Positions 8,753-16,278 are shown, counted from the stretch's first letter. The stretch is 64,000 nucleotides of DNA from Variovorax paradoxus (GCF_018614955.1 NZ_JAGGNV010000043.1:25577-89576), one strand, 5' to 3'. Translations and numbers: made by a program. The notes: generated by a model not told the origin, from the sequence alone.

Positions 8753-9753
8753 GGCTGCGTCTTGTCGGCCGGCGGCTGCCAGAGGCCCGCATGCCGGAGC
8801 ATGCCGAGCGTGCGCGCAAGCACGTCGCGCCGGTAGGCCGCCACGTCGCGGCCGTCGTAGTCGTAGAAGCCGCTGCCGGTCTTCAGGCCGAGGCGGCCTT
8901 CGGCCACCATGCGATCGACGATGGCCGGCGCGGCGTAGCGCCCCTTGTCGATCGAGGCCGACATCTCGCGGCTCGCATGGTGCAGGATGTCGCAGCCGCC
9001 GAAGTCGATGAACTCCACCACGCCGAGCGCCGCGAAGCGCAGGCCCAGGCCGTAGCGCGTGGCCTTGTCGATCTCCTCGGCGGTGGCGGCGCCCTCCTCG
9101 ATCATCCGCGCCGCCTCGTTCATCACCAGCGCCTGCAGCCGCGGCACGATGTAGCCGGGCGAGGCGCCGCAGACCACGGGGAGCTTGCCGATCTGCTCCA
9201 TCAATTGCTTGGTGCGTTCCAGCACGGCCGCATCGGTGCCCGAGTGGCAGCTCAGTTCCACCACTGGGATCACGTACGCCGGGTTGAGCCAGTGCATGTT
9301 GAGAAAGCGCTCGGGCTTCTTCACCAGCGCGGCGAGCTGGGTCACGAGGATGCTGCTGGTGGTGGAAGTCAGGATGGCGTCGTCGCGGCAATGCCGGTTG
9401 AGCTGCTCGAAGGCCTCGCGCTTGGCTTCCAGCGTCTCGGGCACGCCCTCGAAGACCAGCTCGGCCCGGGCCAGCGCGCGCGGCGCATCGGCGGCCGGCA
9501 CGAGTTCGACGCGGTCGGCAATCGCGCTCACCTGCGCCGCCTCGACGACGCCGAGTTGCGCGAGGCCTGAGAGGCTGGCCTCGATCTCGGCCCGCGCTTC
9601 GGCGCGAAGCTGCTGCCAGGCCTCGTCGCTGCGCGGACGCAGATCGATCAATGCGATGCGATGGCCCGCGTAGGCAAAGGCGATCGCGATGCCGCGGCCC
9701 ATCCGCCCCGCACCGACGGCGGCGAAGCGCGGCGCCGGCGTCTCATTCGCCAT
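8749..9753 (-). CDS. 3-hydroxyacyl-CoA dehydrogenase family protein
   Basis: 334-residue NAD-dependent dehydrogenase. The Rossmann motif AVGAGRMGRGIAIAFAYAG is at the N-terminus, and the catalytic region reads STTSSILVTQLA...RFLNMHWLNPAYVIPVVEL, with the His of the HADH His-Glu dyad within MHW-NP. Two C-terminal helical 3HCDH repeats follow (SPGYIVPRLQALVMNEA...). Compared with fadB-type proteins it is a stand-alone, short-chain type. It overlaps the octopine-dehydrogenase-like gene by 11 bp and the hydrolase by 4 bp. It may oxidise a hydroxy acid or hydroxyacyl-CoA in the catabolic route; the substrate is not shown. Confidence 0.88.
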   Translation of the reverse strand: MANETPAPRFAAVGAGRMGRGIAIAFAYAGHRIALIDLRPRSDEAWQQLRAEARAEIEASLSGLAQLGVVEAAQVSAIADRVELVPAADAPRALARAELVFEGVPETLEAKREAFEQLNRHCRDDAILTSTTSSILVTQLAALVKKPERFLNMHWLNPAYVIPVVELSCHSGTDAAVLERTKQLMEQIGKLPVVCGASPGYIVPRLQALVMNEAARMIEEGAATAEEIDKATRYGLGLRFAALGVVEFIDFGGCDILHHASREMSASIDKGRYAAPAIVDRMVAEGRLGLKTGSGFYDYDGRDVAAYRRDVLARTLGMLRHAGLWQPPADKTQP

Positions 9754-10816
9754 CGTGCAGCCTCCTCTTCAGCTCGGCCTTGTCGAGCCCGGCCAGGCCC
9801 AGTCGCTCGAAGGTGCGCGGCCCCTGGCGCAGATCGCGGCCGAGGAAGCCGCCGACGATGGCCAGCAGGCCGTGCGCGATCGGCGCATCGACGCCCGCGT
9901 AGCGCGCCGCGGAGGCGAGAAAGGCCAGGCCCAGTTCGGTGTCTTCGGTGATGTAGCGATGGGCGTAGAGGTCGATGTTCTCGCGCCAGTCGCCCGACTT
10001 GACCAGCTGCTTGTGGGCGTCGCCGTACATCCACCGGTCGTTGTTGTAGTGGTCGGCCAGCGGATAGTGCGGCGCGCCCTGCCCGAAGGCCTCGCGCACC
10101 GCGATGCGCTCCTGGTCGAGCCGGTCGGTCACGTCGCGCACCGCGCGCTGCGTTCCTTCGTTGTGGATGTCCCAGCGCTCGAAGTGCTGCAGCGGCGCGG
10201 CGTTCATCACCATCAGCGGTGGGTGGATCACCGGCCCGGCGTTCATCAGCGCGCCCGACAGCGCGTCGCCGCAGCCATGCACGCTCGGATAGGCCTGGCG
10301 GATCACCTCCAGTGCCTCTGCCTCCTTGCGCGCCGGGTAGACGCCGGTCGGCAGGCGGATCGCGCGGATGGTGACATTGACTTCGCGCTCGCCATGCTTG
10401 CGCGCCAGGTAGGGCAGCGTGCCGGTCTCGGCCCAGGCCACGTCGGCGCGGCTGCCGGCCTCCTTGACGACGCGCGCCATCACGAAGCTGCCGAAGGTGC
10501 CGGGCGGGAGGAACACCACCTGGCCGTCCACCAGGTGCGGCGCCATTGCGCGGGCGATGTCGTCCTGCGCGCTGGCCGGCGTCGGGATCACGACCAGCGC
10601 CGCACCGCGCAGGGCCTCGCCAATGTCGGCGGTCGCCAGCGCGATCGGCACCTCGCGCGCGCCGCGCACGTCCTTCAGCGTGATGGCGCCGGCCTGCCGC
10701 ACGGCGGCGAGCGCATCGGCGTCGCGCCGCCAGAGCCGCACTTCATGGCCGGCTTCGGACAGGTCGGCAGCGGCGGCATAGCAGCCGTGGCCGCCGCCCA
10801 GGATCGCAATTTTCAT
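9743..10816 (-). CDS. Octopine/nopaline dehydrogenase-like NAD(P)-dependent enzyme
   Basis: 357-residue protein with an N-terminal Rossmann fold (MKIAILGGGHGCYAAAADL) and a C-terminal octopine-dehydrogenase-type domain (SGALMNAGPVIHPPLMVMNA, containing the family His). Members oxidise or form opine-like N-(carboxyalkyl) amino acids, but many bacterial ones have unknown substrates. The ATG at 10816 is preferred over one at 10840 because the Rossmann strand then begins at residue 1. It is the first gene of the second catabolic operon and is preceded by a TTGACA promoter overlapping the MarR-like motif. Confidence 0.82.
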   Translation of the reverse strand: MKIAILGGGHGCYAAAADLSEAGHEVRLWRRDADALAAVRQAGAITLKDVRGAREVPIALATADIGEALRGAALVVIPTPASAQDDIARAMAPHLVDGQVVFLPPGTFGSFVMARVVKEAGSRADVAWAETGTLPYLARKHGEREVNVTIRAIRLPTGVYPARKEAEALEVIRQAYPSVHGCGDALSGALMNAGPVIHPPLMVMNAAPLQHFERWDIHNEGTQRAVRDVTDRLDQERIAVREAFGQGAPHYPLADHYNNDRWMYGDAHKQLVKSGDWRENIDLYAHRYITEDTELGLAFLASAARYAGVDAPIAHGLLAIVGGFLGRDLRQGPRTFERLGLAGLDKAELKRRLHDGE

Positions 10817-10875
10817 GGTCGAGAAGAAGTTGTGGGCCACGGGCCGCCGATCCGCAAATCAACGGGCTCACAGAT

Positions 10876-10908
10876 ACATTACTTTTCAACCATTCAATTG
10901 TCAACTAT
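10876..10908 (-). promoter_or_regulatory. Promoter/operator upstream of the octopine-dehydrogenase-like operon
   Basis: ATTCAATTGTCAACTAT at 10892-10908 matches the iorA-marR interval motif at 14 of 17 positions. Read leftward it supplies a perfect -35 TTGACA (10904-10899), a 17-bp spacer and TAATGT (10881-10876) as a -10 with 3 of 6 matches. The operator therefore overlaps the -35 box, a classical repressor arrangement. The motif also overlaps the last bases of the upstream phosphatase gene, which ends at 10901. Shared control by the MarR protein is inferred. Confidence 0.55.
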
Positions 10909-11632
10909 CAAGAACCCGACCCAGCTCCGCCATCGAATCGACGAAGCCGTCGGCATCCACGCCGCGCACCGGCTCGCCGTGGTTGTAGCCGTAGCTCACC
11001 AGCACCACGGGGCAGCCCGCCGCCCGCGCCGCGCGCGCGTCGTTGCTCGAATCGCCCACCATCAGGGTGCGCGCCGGCGCGCTGCCCAGCGCCGCGCAGG
11101 TCTTCAGCAGCGGCAGCGGATCGGGCTTCTTGCGCTCGAAGGCATCGCCACCGAAGACCACGTCGAAGTAGCCCTCGAGTCCCTTGGCGGCCAGCAGCGG
11201 ACGCGCGAAGGCGGTCGGCTTGTTGGTCAGGCAGGCCAGACGGATGCCGCGCGCACGCAGCGCTGCCAGCCCGTCGACGACACCCGGGTAAACCTCCGCA
11301 TGCCGGCCGTTGATGGCCAGATAGTGGTGCTGGTAACGGCGCCATGCCTGGTCGTACAGGGCGTTGTCGACTTCCCGGCCTTCGCGCGCGTGGCGCAGCA
11401 CCGAATGGATCAGGTGTTCCGAGCCCTTGCCGATCAGAGGCGCGACGGCCTCCGCCGTGACCTCGCGCAGTTCGAGCCCGTGAAGCATGTAGTTCAACGC
11501 GACGACGAAGTCGCCGAGAGTGTCGACCATGGTGCCGTCGAGGTCGACGATCGCGGCGTCGAAGTCGGAAAGGTGCAAGCGAATGGTGTTCAAAGCGCGC
11601 GGTGGGAAGCCCGGAATCGCCTTGATTCTCAC
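10901..11632 (-). CDS. gph: Phosphoglycolate phosphatase (HAD superfamily)
   Basis: 243-residue HAD phosphatase with the catalytic aspartates in DLDGTMVDT, the Thr/Asn motif II in CLTNKP, Lys in KKPDP and the acidic motif IV MVGDSSND. The alpha-helical cap between motifs I and II is of the C1 type found in Gph, which clears 2-phosphoglycolate formed during DNA repair or photorespiration-like metabolism. The longest form starts with GTG at 11632; a start nearer to SDFDAAIVDLDGT is possible because the first ~15 residues look unlike a folded start. It is transcribed leftward ahead of the catabolic operon but has no evident link to it. Confidence 0.8.
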   Translation of the reverse strand: MRIKAIPGFPPRALNTIRLHLSDFDAAIVDLDGTMVDTLGDFVVALNYMLHGLELREVTAEAVAPLIGKGSEHLIHSVLRHAREGREVDNALYDQAWRRYQHHYLAINGRHAEVYPGVVDGLAALRARGIRLACLTNKPTAFARPLLAAKGLEGYFDVVFGGDAFERKKPDPLPLLKTCAALGSAPARTLMVGDSSNDARAARAAGCPVVLVSYGYNHGEPVRGVDADGFVDSMAELGRVLDS

Positions 11633-12054
11633 GCGTCGCGATCAGGGCTCGCAGCGGCAGGGGCAAGCGCTAGGCCTCGGCCAGCTCCGGGGCTGGTTCG
11701 AGCCGGCGGCTCGAAGGCGCAGGGACCGCGGTGAAAAACCTTCCAGCGCGCGGCATGTGCGAGCGTCGTTCGCTGCGCGCGGAGCAATACCTCGTGGCTG
11801 CGCGCAATCTTGCGCCAGTTGCCCCCAGCGCCAGCGACGGGTCATAGGGGATCGTGGACGGCATGATCTGGCGGGTGTTGGTTTTCGCGACAAGACAGCG
11901 CCGCGCGAACGCGCTAGCGGAAAGTCTGGGCCTCGCACCTGGTGATGGCGCTGACCGATCGACGACCAAAGAATGACCAACCAACGACCCTCTCGCCCTA
12001 GGAGGGGCAATGGGCGCCCGATCGACCAGGTTTTCGCCGCCTCTGCGGCGACCC
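11633..12054. other. Intergenic stretch with no supported gene
   Basis: About 420 bp between the phosphatase and the response regulator. The open frames on the minus strand (11670-11984 and 11642-12010) are Arg/Pro/Ala-rich and I do not regard them as genes. The one suggestive piece is MPSTIPYDPSLALG near 11863-11822, which reads like the first residues of a real protein and then loses sense, so it may be a remnant of a 5' gene fragment. No terminator with a clear stem plus U-tract was found. Confidence 0.4.
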
Positions 12055-12729
12055 TCAGGCTTCGGTCAGCGACTGCGCCGCCACCACCGCCTCGGTGCGG
12101 TTGCGCACGTTGAGCGCGCGGAAGATCGCCGCCAGGTGGATCTTGACCGTGCCCTCGCTGATGCCGAGCGCGCGCCCGATCAGCTTGTTGGGCTTGCCCT
12201 GCGACAGCAGCTGCAGCACCTCGACCTGGCGCTCGGTGAGCACGTTGCGCAGATGTTCGAGCGTCTGCGCCGCCGCGGCGGCCGACGCGCGCTGCGCGGC
12301 ATCTCCCGCCGCCACGCCGGCCACGATGCCGGGCGGCACGGCCGCGAGCATCATCGGCGGCACGTAGACGCCGCCGGCGAGCACCAGCCGCACGGCCGAC
12401 AGCATGACCTCGGGCGAGTAGGCCTTCGGGATGAAGCCCAGCACGCCGCGCTCGAGCGCGCTGCGCATGATGGCGGGGTCTTCGTAGCCCGAGAGCACGA
12501 TGACCGGCACGGCCGGGTGGCGGCGCCGGATCTCGTCCACGTGGGCCTGGCCGTCGGCGCCGGGCATGTTCAGGTCGATCACGGCCAGGTCGATGTCGTC
12601 GGAGGCGCCGGCGAGCAGCTCGTCGACGCTCATCGCCAGAACGAACTCGATGCCGGGCTCGATTTCCGACAGTTTGGCCTTGACCGCCTCGATGACGAGC
12701 CGGTGGTCGTCGGCGATCAGGATTTTCAT
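12055..12729 (-). CDS. LuxR/NarL-type response regulator
   Basis: 224-residue two-component response regulator. The receiver begins MKILIADDHRLVIEAV with the phospho-acceptor Asp in LAVIDLNMPG, and the C-terminal LuxR HTH reads LTERQVEVLQLLSQGKPNKLIG...GTVKIHLAAIFRALNVRNRTEA. A ~50-residue Ala-rich linker separates them. No sensor kinase gene is next to it, so it is an orphan here. It is divergent from the first T6SS-like genes, separated by about 230 bp, which makes it a candidate local regulator of the cluster; that role is inferred. Confidence 0.88.
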   Translation of the reverse strand: MKILIADDHRLVIEAVKAKLSEIEPGIEFVLAMSVDELLAGASDDIDLAVIDLNMPGADGQAHVDEIRRRHPAVPVIVLSGYEDPAIMRSALERGVLGFIPKAYSPEVMLSAVRLVLAGGVYVPPMMLAAVPPGIVAGVAAGDAAQRASAAAAAQTLEHLRNVLTERQVEVLQLLSQGKPNKLIGRALGISEGTVKIHLAAIFRALNVRNRTEAVVAAQSLTEA

Positions 12730-12963
12730 GGCGGCCCCAACATAAGTGAACTCAACGAGTACGAAAGATAACGGCGATCGCGGCACGCAGCAAGGCTCGC
12801 CGGCTCCACGAACGACATAGTCCCCAAGCGATATGGCGGGCCCTGAGGGGCGTTGAAAGAATGAATCCCACATCCAACGAAAAACAGGGACATCGGCATG
12901 TGCCATCGATGCAGGCGCAAACCCAAGGCTCCCGCCATCACCGAAGAATAGCGCGAGCGTTTC
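12730..12963. promoter_or_regulatory. Divergent interval between the response regulator and the T6SS accessory genes
   Basis: This 234-bp interval must hold promoters for both directions. I see no convincing -35/-10 pair and no strong Shine-Dalgarno for the rightward gene, whose ATG is at 12964. The stretch around 12744-12790 is less GC-rich than its surroundings (ataagtgaactcaacgagta) and is the likeliest place for the leftward promoter. No other feature seen. Confidence 0.3.
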
Positions 12964-14289
12964 ATGGCTCGCTTGTTCGACTGTTTCTGCGCCCTGTTCT
13001 CCTTTGGCCTCGAACTCGACGCGGCGATCGCCGGCGGGCGTATGGCCCTTTCGCCCGACGCGGTGCAGCGCCGCGCCCTGGACCTGCTCGAGGAGGGCCG
13101 CGTTGCAGCCGGGGCCGCGGGCATCCCGGCCCAGCGCATCGAATCGGCATCCTTCGCCATGGTCGCCTGGCTCGACGAGATCGTCGCACACAACCCCGGC
13201 TTCGGCTCCGGCGTGACGCCGCTGCAGGTGCAGCTCTTCAATTCCAACAACGCGCACAGCGAGTTCTTCCACCATCTGTCGGCGCTGCAGGCGGACGACG
13301 GCGAGGTGCGCGAGATCTACTGGCATGCGCTGGTCCACGGCTTCAAGGGCCAGTACTACTTCGAGAACGGCGACAGCGGCGAGCTCGGCAAGCTCAAGGA
13401 GCTGCATGGACAGCAACTGCCGGTGCAGCCGCTTACGCCGGACACCCTGGCCGCAGACCGCATCACGCCACAACCCTACAGCGTGCCCGACCCGCCGGGT
13501 CCACGCATCCCGGAGCGGCGCGAGCGGGCGCTGCTGCGCGCCACCGGCGCACTCGCGCTGCTGATTCCGCTCTTGTACCTGCTGGGCTCGATGCTGAACG
13601 GCCCGCGCGAAGCGCCGCCCACGCTGGCCGAGCGCGTCGAGCAGCAGCTCCAGAACTACGCCTGCGCGGACCTCGCCGCCACGGTGGGCGACGGCGGCGC
13701 GACGCACGTGAGCGGCTTCGTCTCGCTCGCGGAAGACAGGGCGCGCGTGGAGCGCGAGGTGCGCGCCATGCCGGGCGTGAGCGCGGCGAGCTTCCAGCTC
13801 CAGTTGCGCGTATGGCCGCACTGCGAGGTCGTCGCCGTCCTCAAGCCCTACCAGGCGCGCAATCGCGACAAGCGGCACGGGCTGAAGGTCGCGGCCCTCA
13901 GTGCGCAGAACGGCCGGCTGCGCGAAGGCGACCTCGTGCTGATGCAGGCCACGAACGCCGACTACGACGGCTATCTCTGGATCGACTACTTCACGGCCGA
14001 CGGCGCCGTGATGCATCTCAACGCGGGCCGCGGCCAGGCCCGCCTGCGCGCCGGCGAAAGCATCGAGCTGGGCCGCGACATCCCGTCGAGCTGGCTCGTG
14101 AGTCCGCCCTTCGGCACGGTGCTGGTCACGGCCCTGTCCTCGCCCACGCCTTTCAACGGAGCCGCCGACAGGCCGCCCTTCGAACTCGCCTCGGCCTATC
14201 TGCAACGGCTGCGCGAATCGCTGGCCGCCAACGAAGCGGGCGCGCGGCCGATCGCCGACTTCGTCTTCCTCGAAACCGTCTCGCGCTGA
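12964..14289 (+). CDS. Accessory TssL/DotU-like protein with a large extra C-terminal region
   Basis: 441-residue protein. Residues 1-150 match the cytoplasmic DotU/TssL domain (AMVAWLDEIVA, LFNSNNAHSEFF, EIYWHALVHGFKGQY). One transmembrane segment lies at about 190-210 (ALALLIPLLYLLGSML). The rest is not OmpA: a BON-like stretch (~220-290) is followed by a DUF4384-like segment (LREGDLVLMQAT...DGYLWIDYFTADG) like the tail of the PpkA kinase in this cluster. A canonical TssL with an OmpA domain is encoded at 53159-54487, so this is a second, divergent copy. It is followed 20 bp later by a TssM-like gene, which suggests a paired membrane subcomplex. Confidence 0.75.
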   Translation: MARLFDCFCALFSFGLELDAAIAGGRMALSPDAVQRRALDLLEEGRVAAGAAGIPAQRIESASFAMVAWLDEIVAHNPGFGSGVTPLQVQLFNSNNAHSEFFHHLSALQADDGEVREIYWHALVHGFKGQYYFENGDSGELGKLKELHGQQLPVQPLTPDTLAADRITPQPYSVPDPPGPRIPERRERALLRATGALALLIPLLYLLGSMLNGPREAPPTLAERVEQQLQNYACADLAATVGDGGATHVSGFVSLAEDRARVEREVRAMPGVSAASFQLQLRVWPHCEVVAVLKPYQARNRDKRHGLKVAALSAQNGRLREGDLVLMQATNADYDGYLWIDYFTADGAVMHLNAGRGQARLRAGESIELGRDIPSSWLVSPPFGTVLVTALSSPTPFNGAADRPPFELASAYLQRLRESLAANEAGARPIADFVFLETVSR

Positions 14290-14309
14290 GCAGCGTCTTC
14301 GACCCTTCC

Positions 14310-15398
14310 ATGAATGCCCTGCACCCGTTGCCCACCTACTACTGGCCACTGCTCGCGCTGTGCCTGCTGGGGCTTCTCGCCTTCTGGTGGTTCATGCTGG
14401 GCTCGCGCTATGTCGCGCGGCGGCGGCTGCTGCGGCGGCGCATCGAAGTCCTCGGGCCGCCATCGACGGCTCCGGAGCAGGCGGCGCTCGCCGCCATGCG
14501 GCAGGCGATCGTGCAGGCGCGCGAACTGCTTCTTCGCTCGCCGGCGCAGCGCGCGGTGCGCAATCCGCTCTACGACCAGCCCTGGTTCCTGTTCATCGGC
14601 GACGAGTCGGCCGAACTGCCCGGGCTGCTGGCCGCCGCCCGCCGCGCCTCCCCGCCGCTGCTGCAATTGGAGCCCGACGCCGGCGGCGATGGCTTCTGGC
14701 GCTGGCACTTCCTGCGCTCGATGATCGCGATCGAAACCAGCCCGGCCGCGGTGCGCGAGCCGGCCTCGCGGCACGAGCGAAGCCTTTGGTACCAAGCCCT
14801 GCTGGCGCTCGCCAATCAACGGGAGCGCCTGCCGCTCAACGGCATCGTGGTTTGCGTGAGCGCCGCGAGCCTGCTTGGCGACGCCCAGGCGCTGGCTGCC
14901 GATGCGACGCGCCTGCGGCAGCGGGTCGACGAAGCGGCCGAGCATCTGCGGCTGCAGCTGCCCGTCTACCTGGTCGTGACTGGCCTGGAGCGGATCGGCG
15001 GCTACGAGGTGTTCCGTGGCGCATTGCCGCCCGGGGCGTTGGCCCAGGCGCTGGGGCATCGACTGCCGGCCAATGCGACGGGTTTCCGGCTCGATGAACT
15101 GTTCAGCCCGATGAAGCTCCGGCTGCACGCCTTGCGCATGGGCCTGCTGCGCAGCCAGCCGGAGCCGGCGCGACGGCTGACCATTCACAGCTTCGTGGAG
15201 CACCTGCGCGCATTGCAGCCCGGCCTGCGTACGCTGGCGGAACACATGTTCGACAACGGCCTCGGCCGCACGCTCGCACCGGCGCACTGGCGCGGCCTCT
15301 ATCTCACGGCCGCACCTTCCCTCGGCGAGGACGACGCTTTCGTCGCCGATCTGTTCCAGCGCTTCCTGCCCAGCGACCAGCCGCTGGCGCGTCCGTAG
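14310..15398 (+). CDS. Short TssM/IcmF-like protein with degenerate nucleotide-binding site
   Basis: 362-residue protein with one N-terminal membrane segment (YYWPLLALCLLGLLAFWWFM) followed by a domain that lines up with the cytoplasmic GTPase-like domain of TssM. Where the full TssM (49563-53162) has PWYVFIGAPGAGKTTAL, this reads PWFLFIGDESAELPGLL. DTAGR becomes ETSPA, PLNGVFLTVSVADLL becomes PLNGIVVCVSAASLL, and VLVTKSDL becomes VVTGLERI. The Walker A, switch and NKxD-type motifs are therefore lost. It ends at about 360 residues, without the large periplasmic part of TssM (~1200). Probably a scaffold for the TssL-like protein just upstream. Confidence 0.78.
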   Translation: MNALHPLPTYYWPLLALCLLGLLAFWWFMLGSRYVARRRLLRRRIEVLGPPSTAPEQAALAAMRQAIVQARELLLRSPAQRAVRNPLYDQPWFLFIGDESAELPGLLAAARRASPPLLQLEPDAGGDGFWRWHFLRSMIAIETSPAAVREPASRHERSLWYQALLALANQRERLPLNGIVVCVSAASLLGDAQALAADATRLRQRVDEAAEHLRLQLPVYLVVTGLERIGGYEVFRGALPPGALAQALGHRLPANATGFRLDELFSPMKLRLHALRMGLLRSQPEPARRLTIHSFVEHLRALQPGLRTLAEHMFDNGLGRTLAPAHWRGLYLTAAPSLGEDDAFVADLFQRFLPSDQPLARP

Positions 15399-15406
15399 CG
15401 ATGCGG

Positions 15407-15964
15407 CTACTTCTTCGGCGCCGGCGGCAGCGGTGCCGGCTCGATGCGGATCTGGATCTGGCGCGCACCGAAGCTCACGCCGACCAGCAGCGGCTTGCCC
15501 GGCTCGATAGCGCGCACCTCGCGCCAGCGCGCGCGGTCGAGGTCGCGGTAGGCCGCCATCACGCCGATCGCCTTGATGTCGGCCGCCAGCGTCATCTCGA
15601 GCTTCATGCTGTCGCCGGGCCGCAGCAGCAGTTCTTCGCGCTGGGCCATCTCGGCGCCGAGCGTGGCCTGGTCTTTCTCGAACAGCGAGAAGAAATCGGC
15701 GGCCTCGAAGGCGCCGCTGGTCTTGAGCGCATAGACGCGCACCGTGAGCGGCGAGGCCCGGCCGCGCGCATCGGGATTGGCATCGGCGCCGGCCGCCAGC
15801 GTCATCGATATCGGCGTGACCACCGGCTTCGGCGGCGGCGGCGGGCTCGAACAACCGGCGGCGAACCCAAACGCCAGCAGCATGCCCAGGCCCGCCAGCA
15901 CGCGCCGAAGCCCCGCATCCTGAAGACGTCCATAGGGCGAACGGCGTGTACCAGGGTCTCTCAT
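15407..15964 (-). CDS. tssJ: T6SS outer-membrane lipoprotein TssJ
   Basis: 185-residue lipoprotein. The signal peptide ends in LAFGFAAGC, a lipobox, and is followed by a Pro-rich linker and the transthyretin-like TssJ domain (SPLTVRVYALKTSGAFEAADFFSLFEKDQ is characteristic). TssJ anchors the TssLM membrane complex to the outer membrane. The ATG at 15964 is supported by GAAGGA eight bases upstream. Unlike in most T6SS clusters it stands alone: it faces the accessory TssM-like gene tail-to-tail with an 8-bp gap, and is divergent from tssA with a MITE-like element in between. Confidence 0.9.
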   Translation of the reverse strand: MRDPGTRRSPYGRLQDAGLRRVLAGLGMLLAFGFAAGCSSPPPPPKPVVTPISMTLAAGADANPDARGRASPLTVRVYALKTSGAFEAADFFSLFEKDQATLGAEMAQREELLLRPGDSMKLEMTLAADIKAIGVMAAYRDLDRARWREVRAIEPGKPLLVGVSFGARQIQIRIEPAPLPPAPKK

Positions 15965-16016
15965 GCTATTTCCTTCGTTGCATTGACCGGCCAGGGAGCA
16001 TCTTTGATTATCCATA

Positions 16017-16046
16017 GGGTCTGCTGACATATGAATCACCCCCGCG
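16017..16046 (+). repeat. Left terminal inverted repeat of the MITE-like element
   Basis: Thirty bases that are the exact reverse complement of 16249-16278. The left repeat contains CATATG, and reading outward toward tssJ it could supply a weak -10-like TCATAT. It lies 53 bp from the tssJ start codon. Confidence 0.85.
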
Positions 16047-16248
16047 TGAGGCCCCACAGAGGGCCCAATCTAGGCGCCAAGCGGAACTGGGTTGCACACC
16101 CAGTGAGCATTGGCAACGACGAGTGGGCCCTCTGTGGGGCCTCACCCGGAGGGCCGGGGCGACAAGGGGCGCATGGCGTCGTTGCGGTCCTTGCCCGGGG
16201 AATCCGGGCTGCGGCCCGCGCCTAGCCCTGCACCCCTTGCCGCCCCGG

Positions 16249-16278
16249 CGCGGGGGTGATTCATATGTCAGCAGACCC
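16249..16278 (-). repeat. Right terminal inverted repeat of the MITE-like element
   Basis: Exact reverse complement of 16017-16046. Reading outward toward tssA, TTGCCG (16237-16242) and TCATAT (16261-16266) sit 18 bp apart and could make a weak promoter for tssABC-hcp. This is speculative, but no better promoter lies between the element and tssA. Confidence 0.85.

Larger units (their letters stand above)
16017..16278. mobile_element. MITE-like palindromic element between tssJ and tssA
   Basis: A 262-bp non-coding element bounded by perfect 30-bp terminal inverted repeats: 16017-16046, starting GGGTCTGCTGACATATGAAT, and 16249-16278. Inside are three more inverted pairs: a perfect 22-bp pair at 16046-16067 and 16124-16145; a 7-bp hairpin ACTGGGT/ACCCAGT at 16086-16104; and a 20-bp pair with 17 matches at 16154-16173 and 16229-16248. 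It has no credible ORF. The structure fits a non-autonomous transposable element or a folded repeat. CAT occurs just outside both ends (16013-16015, 16279-16281) but is not flush, so target duplication is uncertain. Its right end is 21 bp from the tssA ATG. Confidence 0.72.

Noticed and set aside
11670..11984. 104-residue ORF between the phosphatase and the response regulator
   Set aside because: Only the short piece MPSTIPYDPSLALG looks protein-like; the rest is low-complexity Arg/Ser/Ala sequence and there is no good ribosome-binding site.
16031..16225. 64-residue ORF inside the palindromic element
   Set aside because: It lies within the inverted repeats, has no ribosome-binding site and no protein-like pattern.
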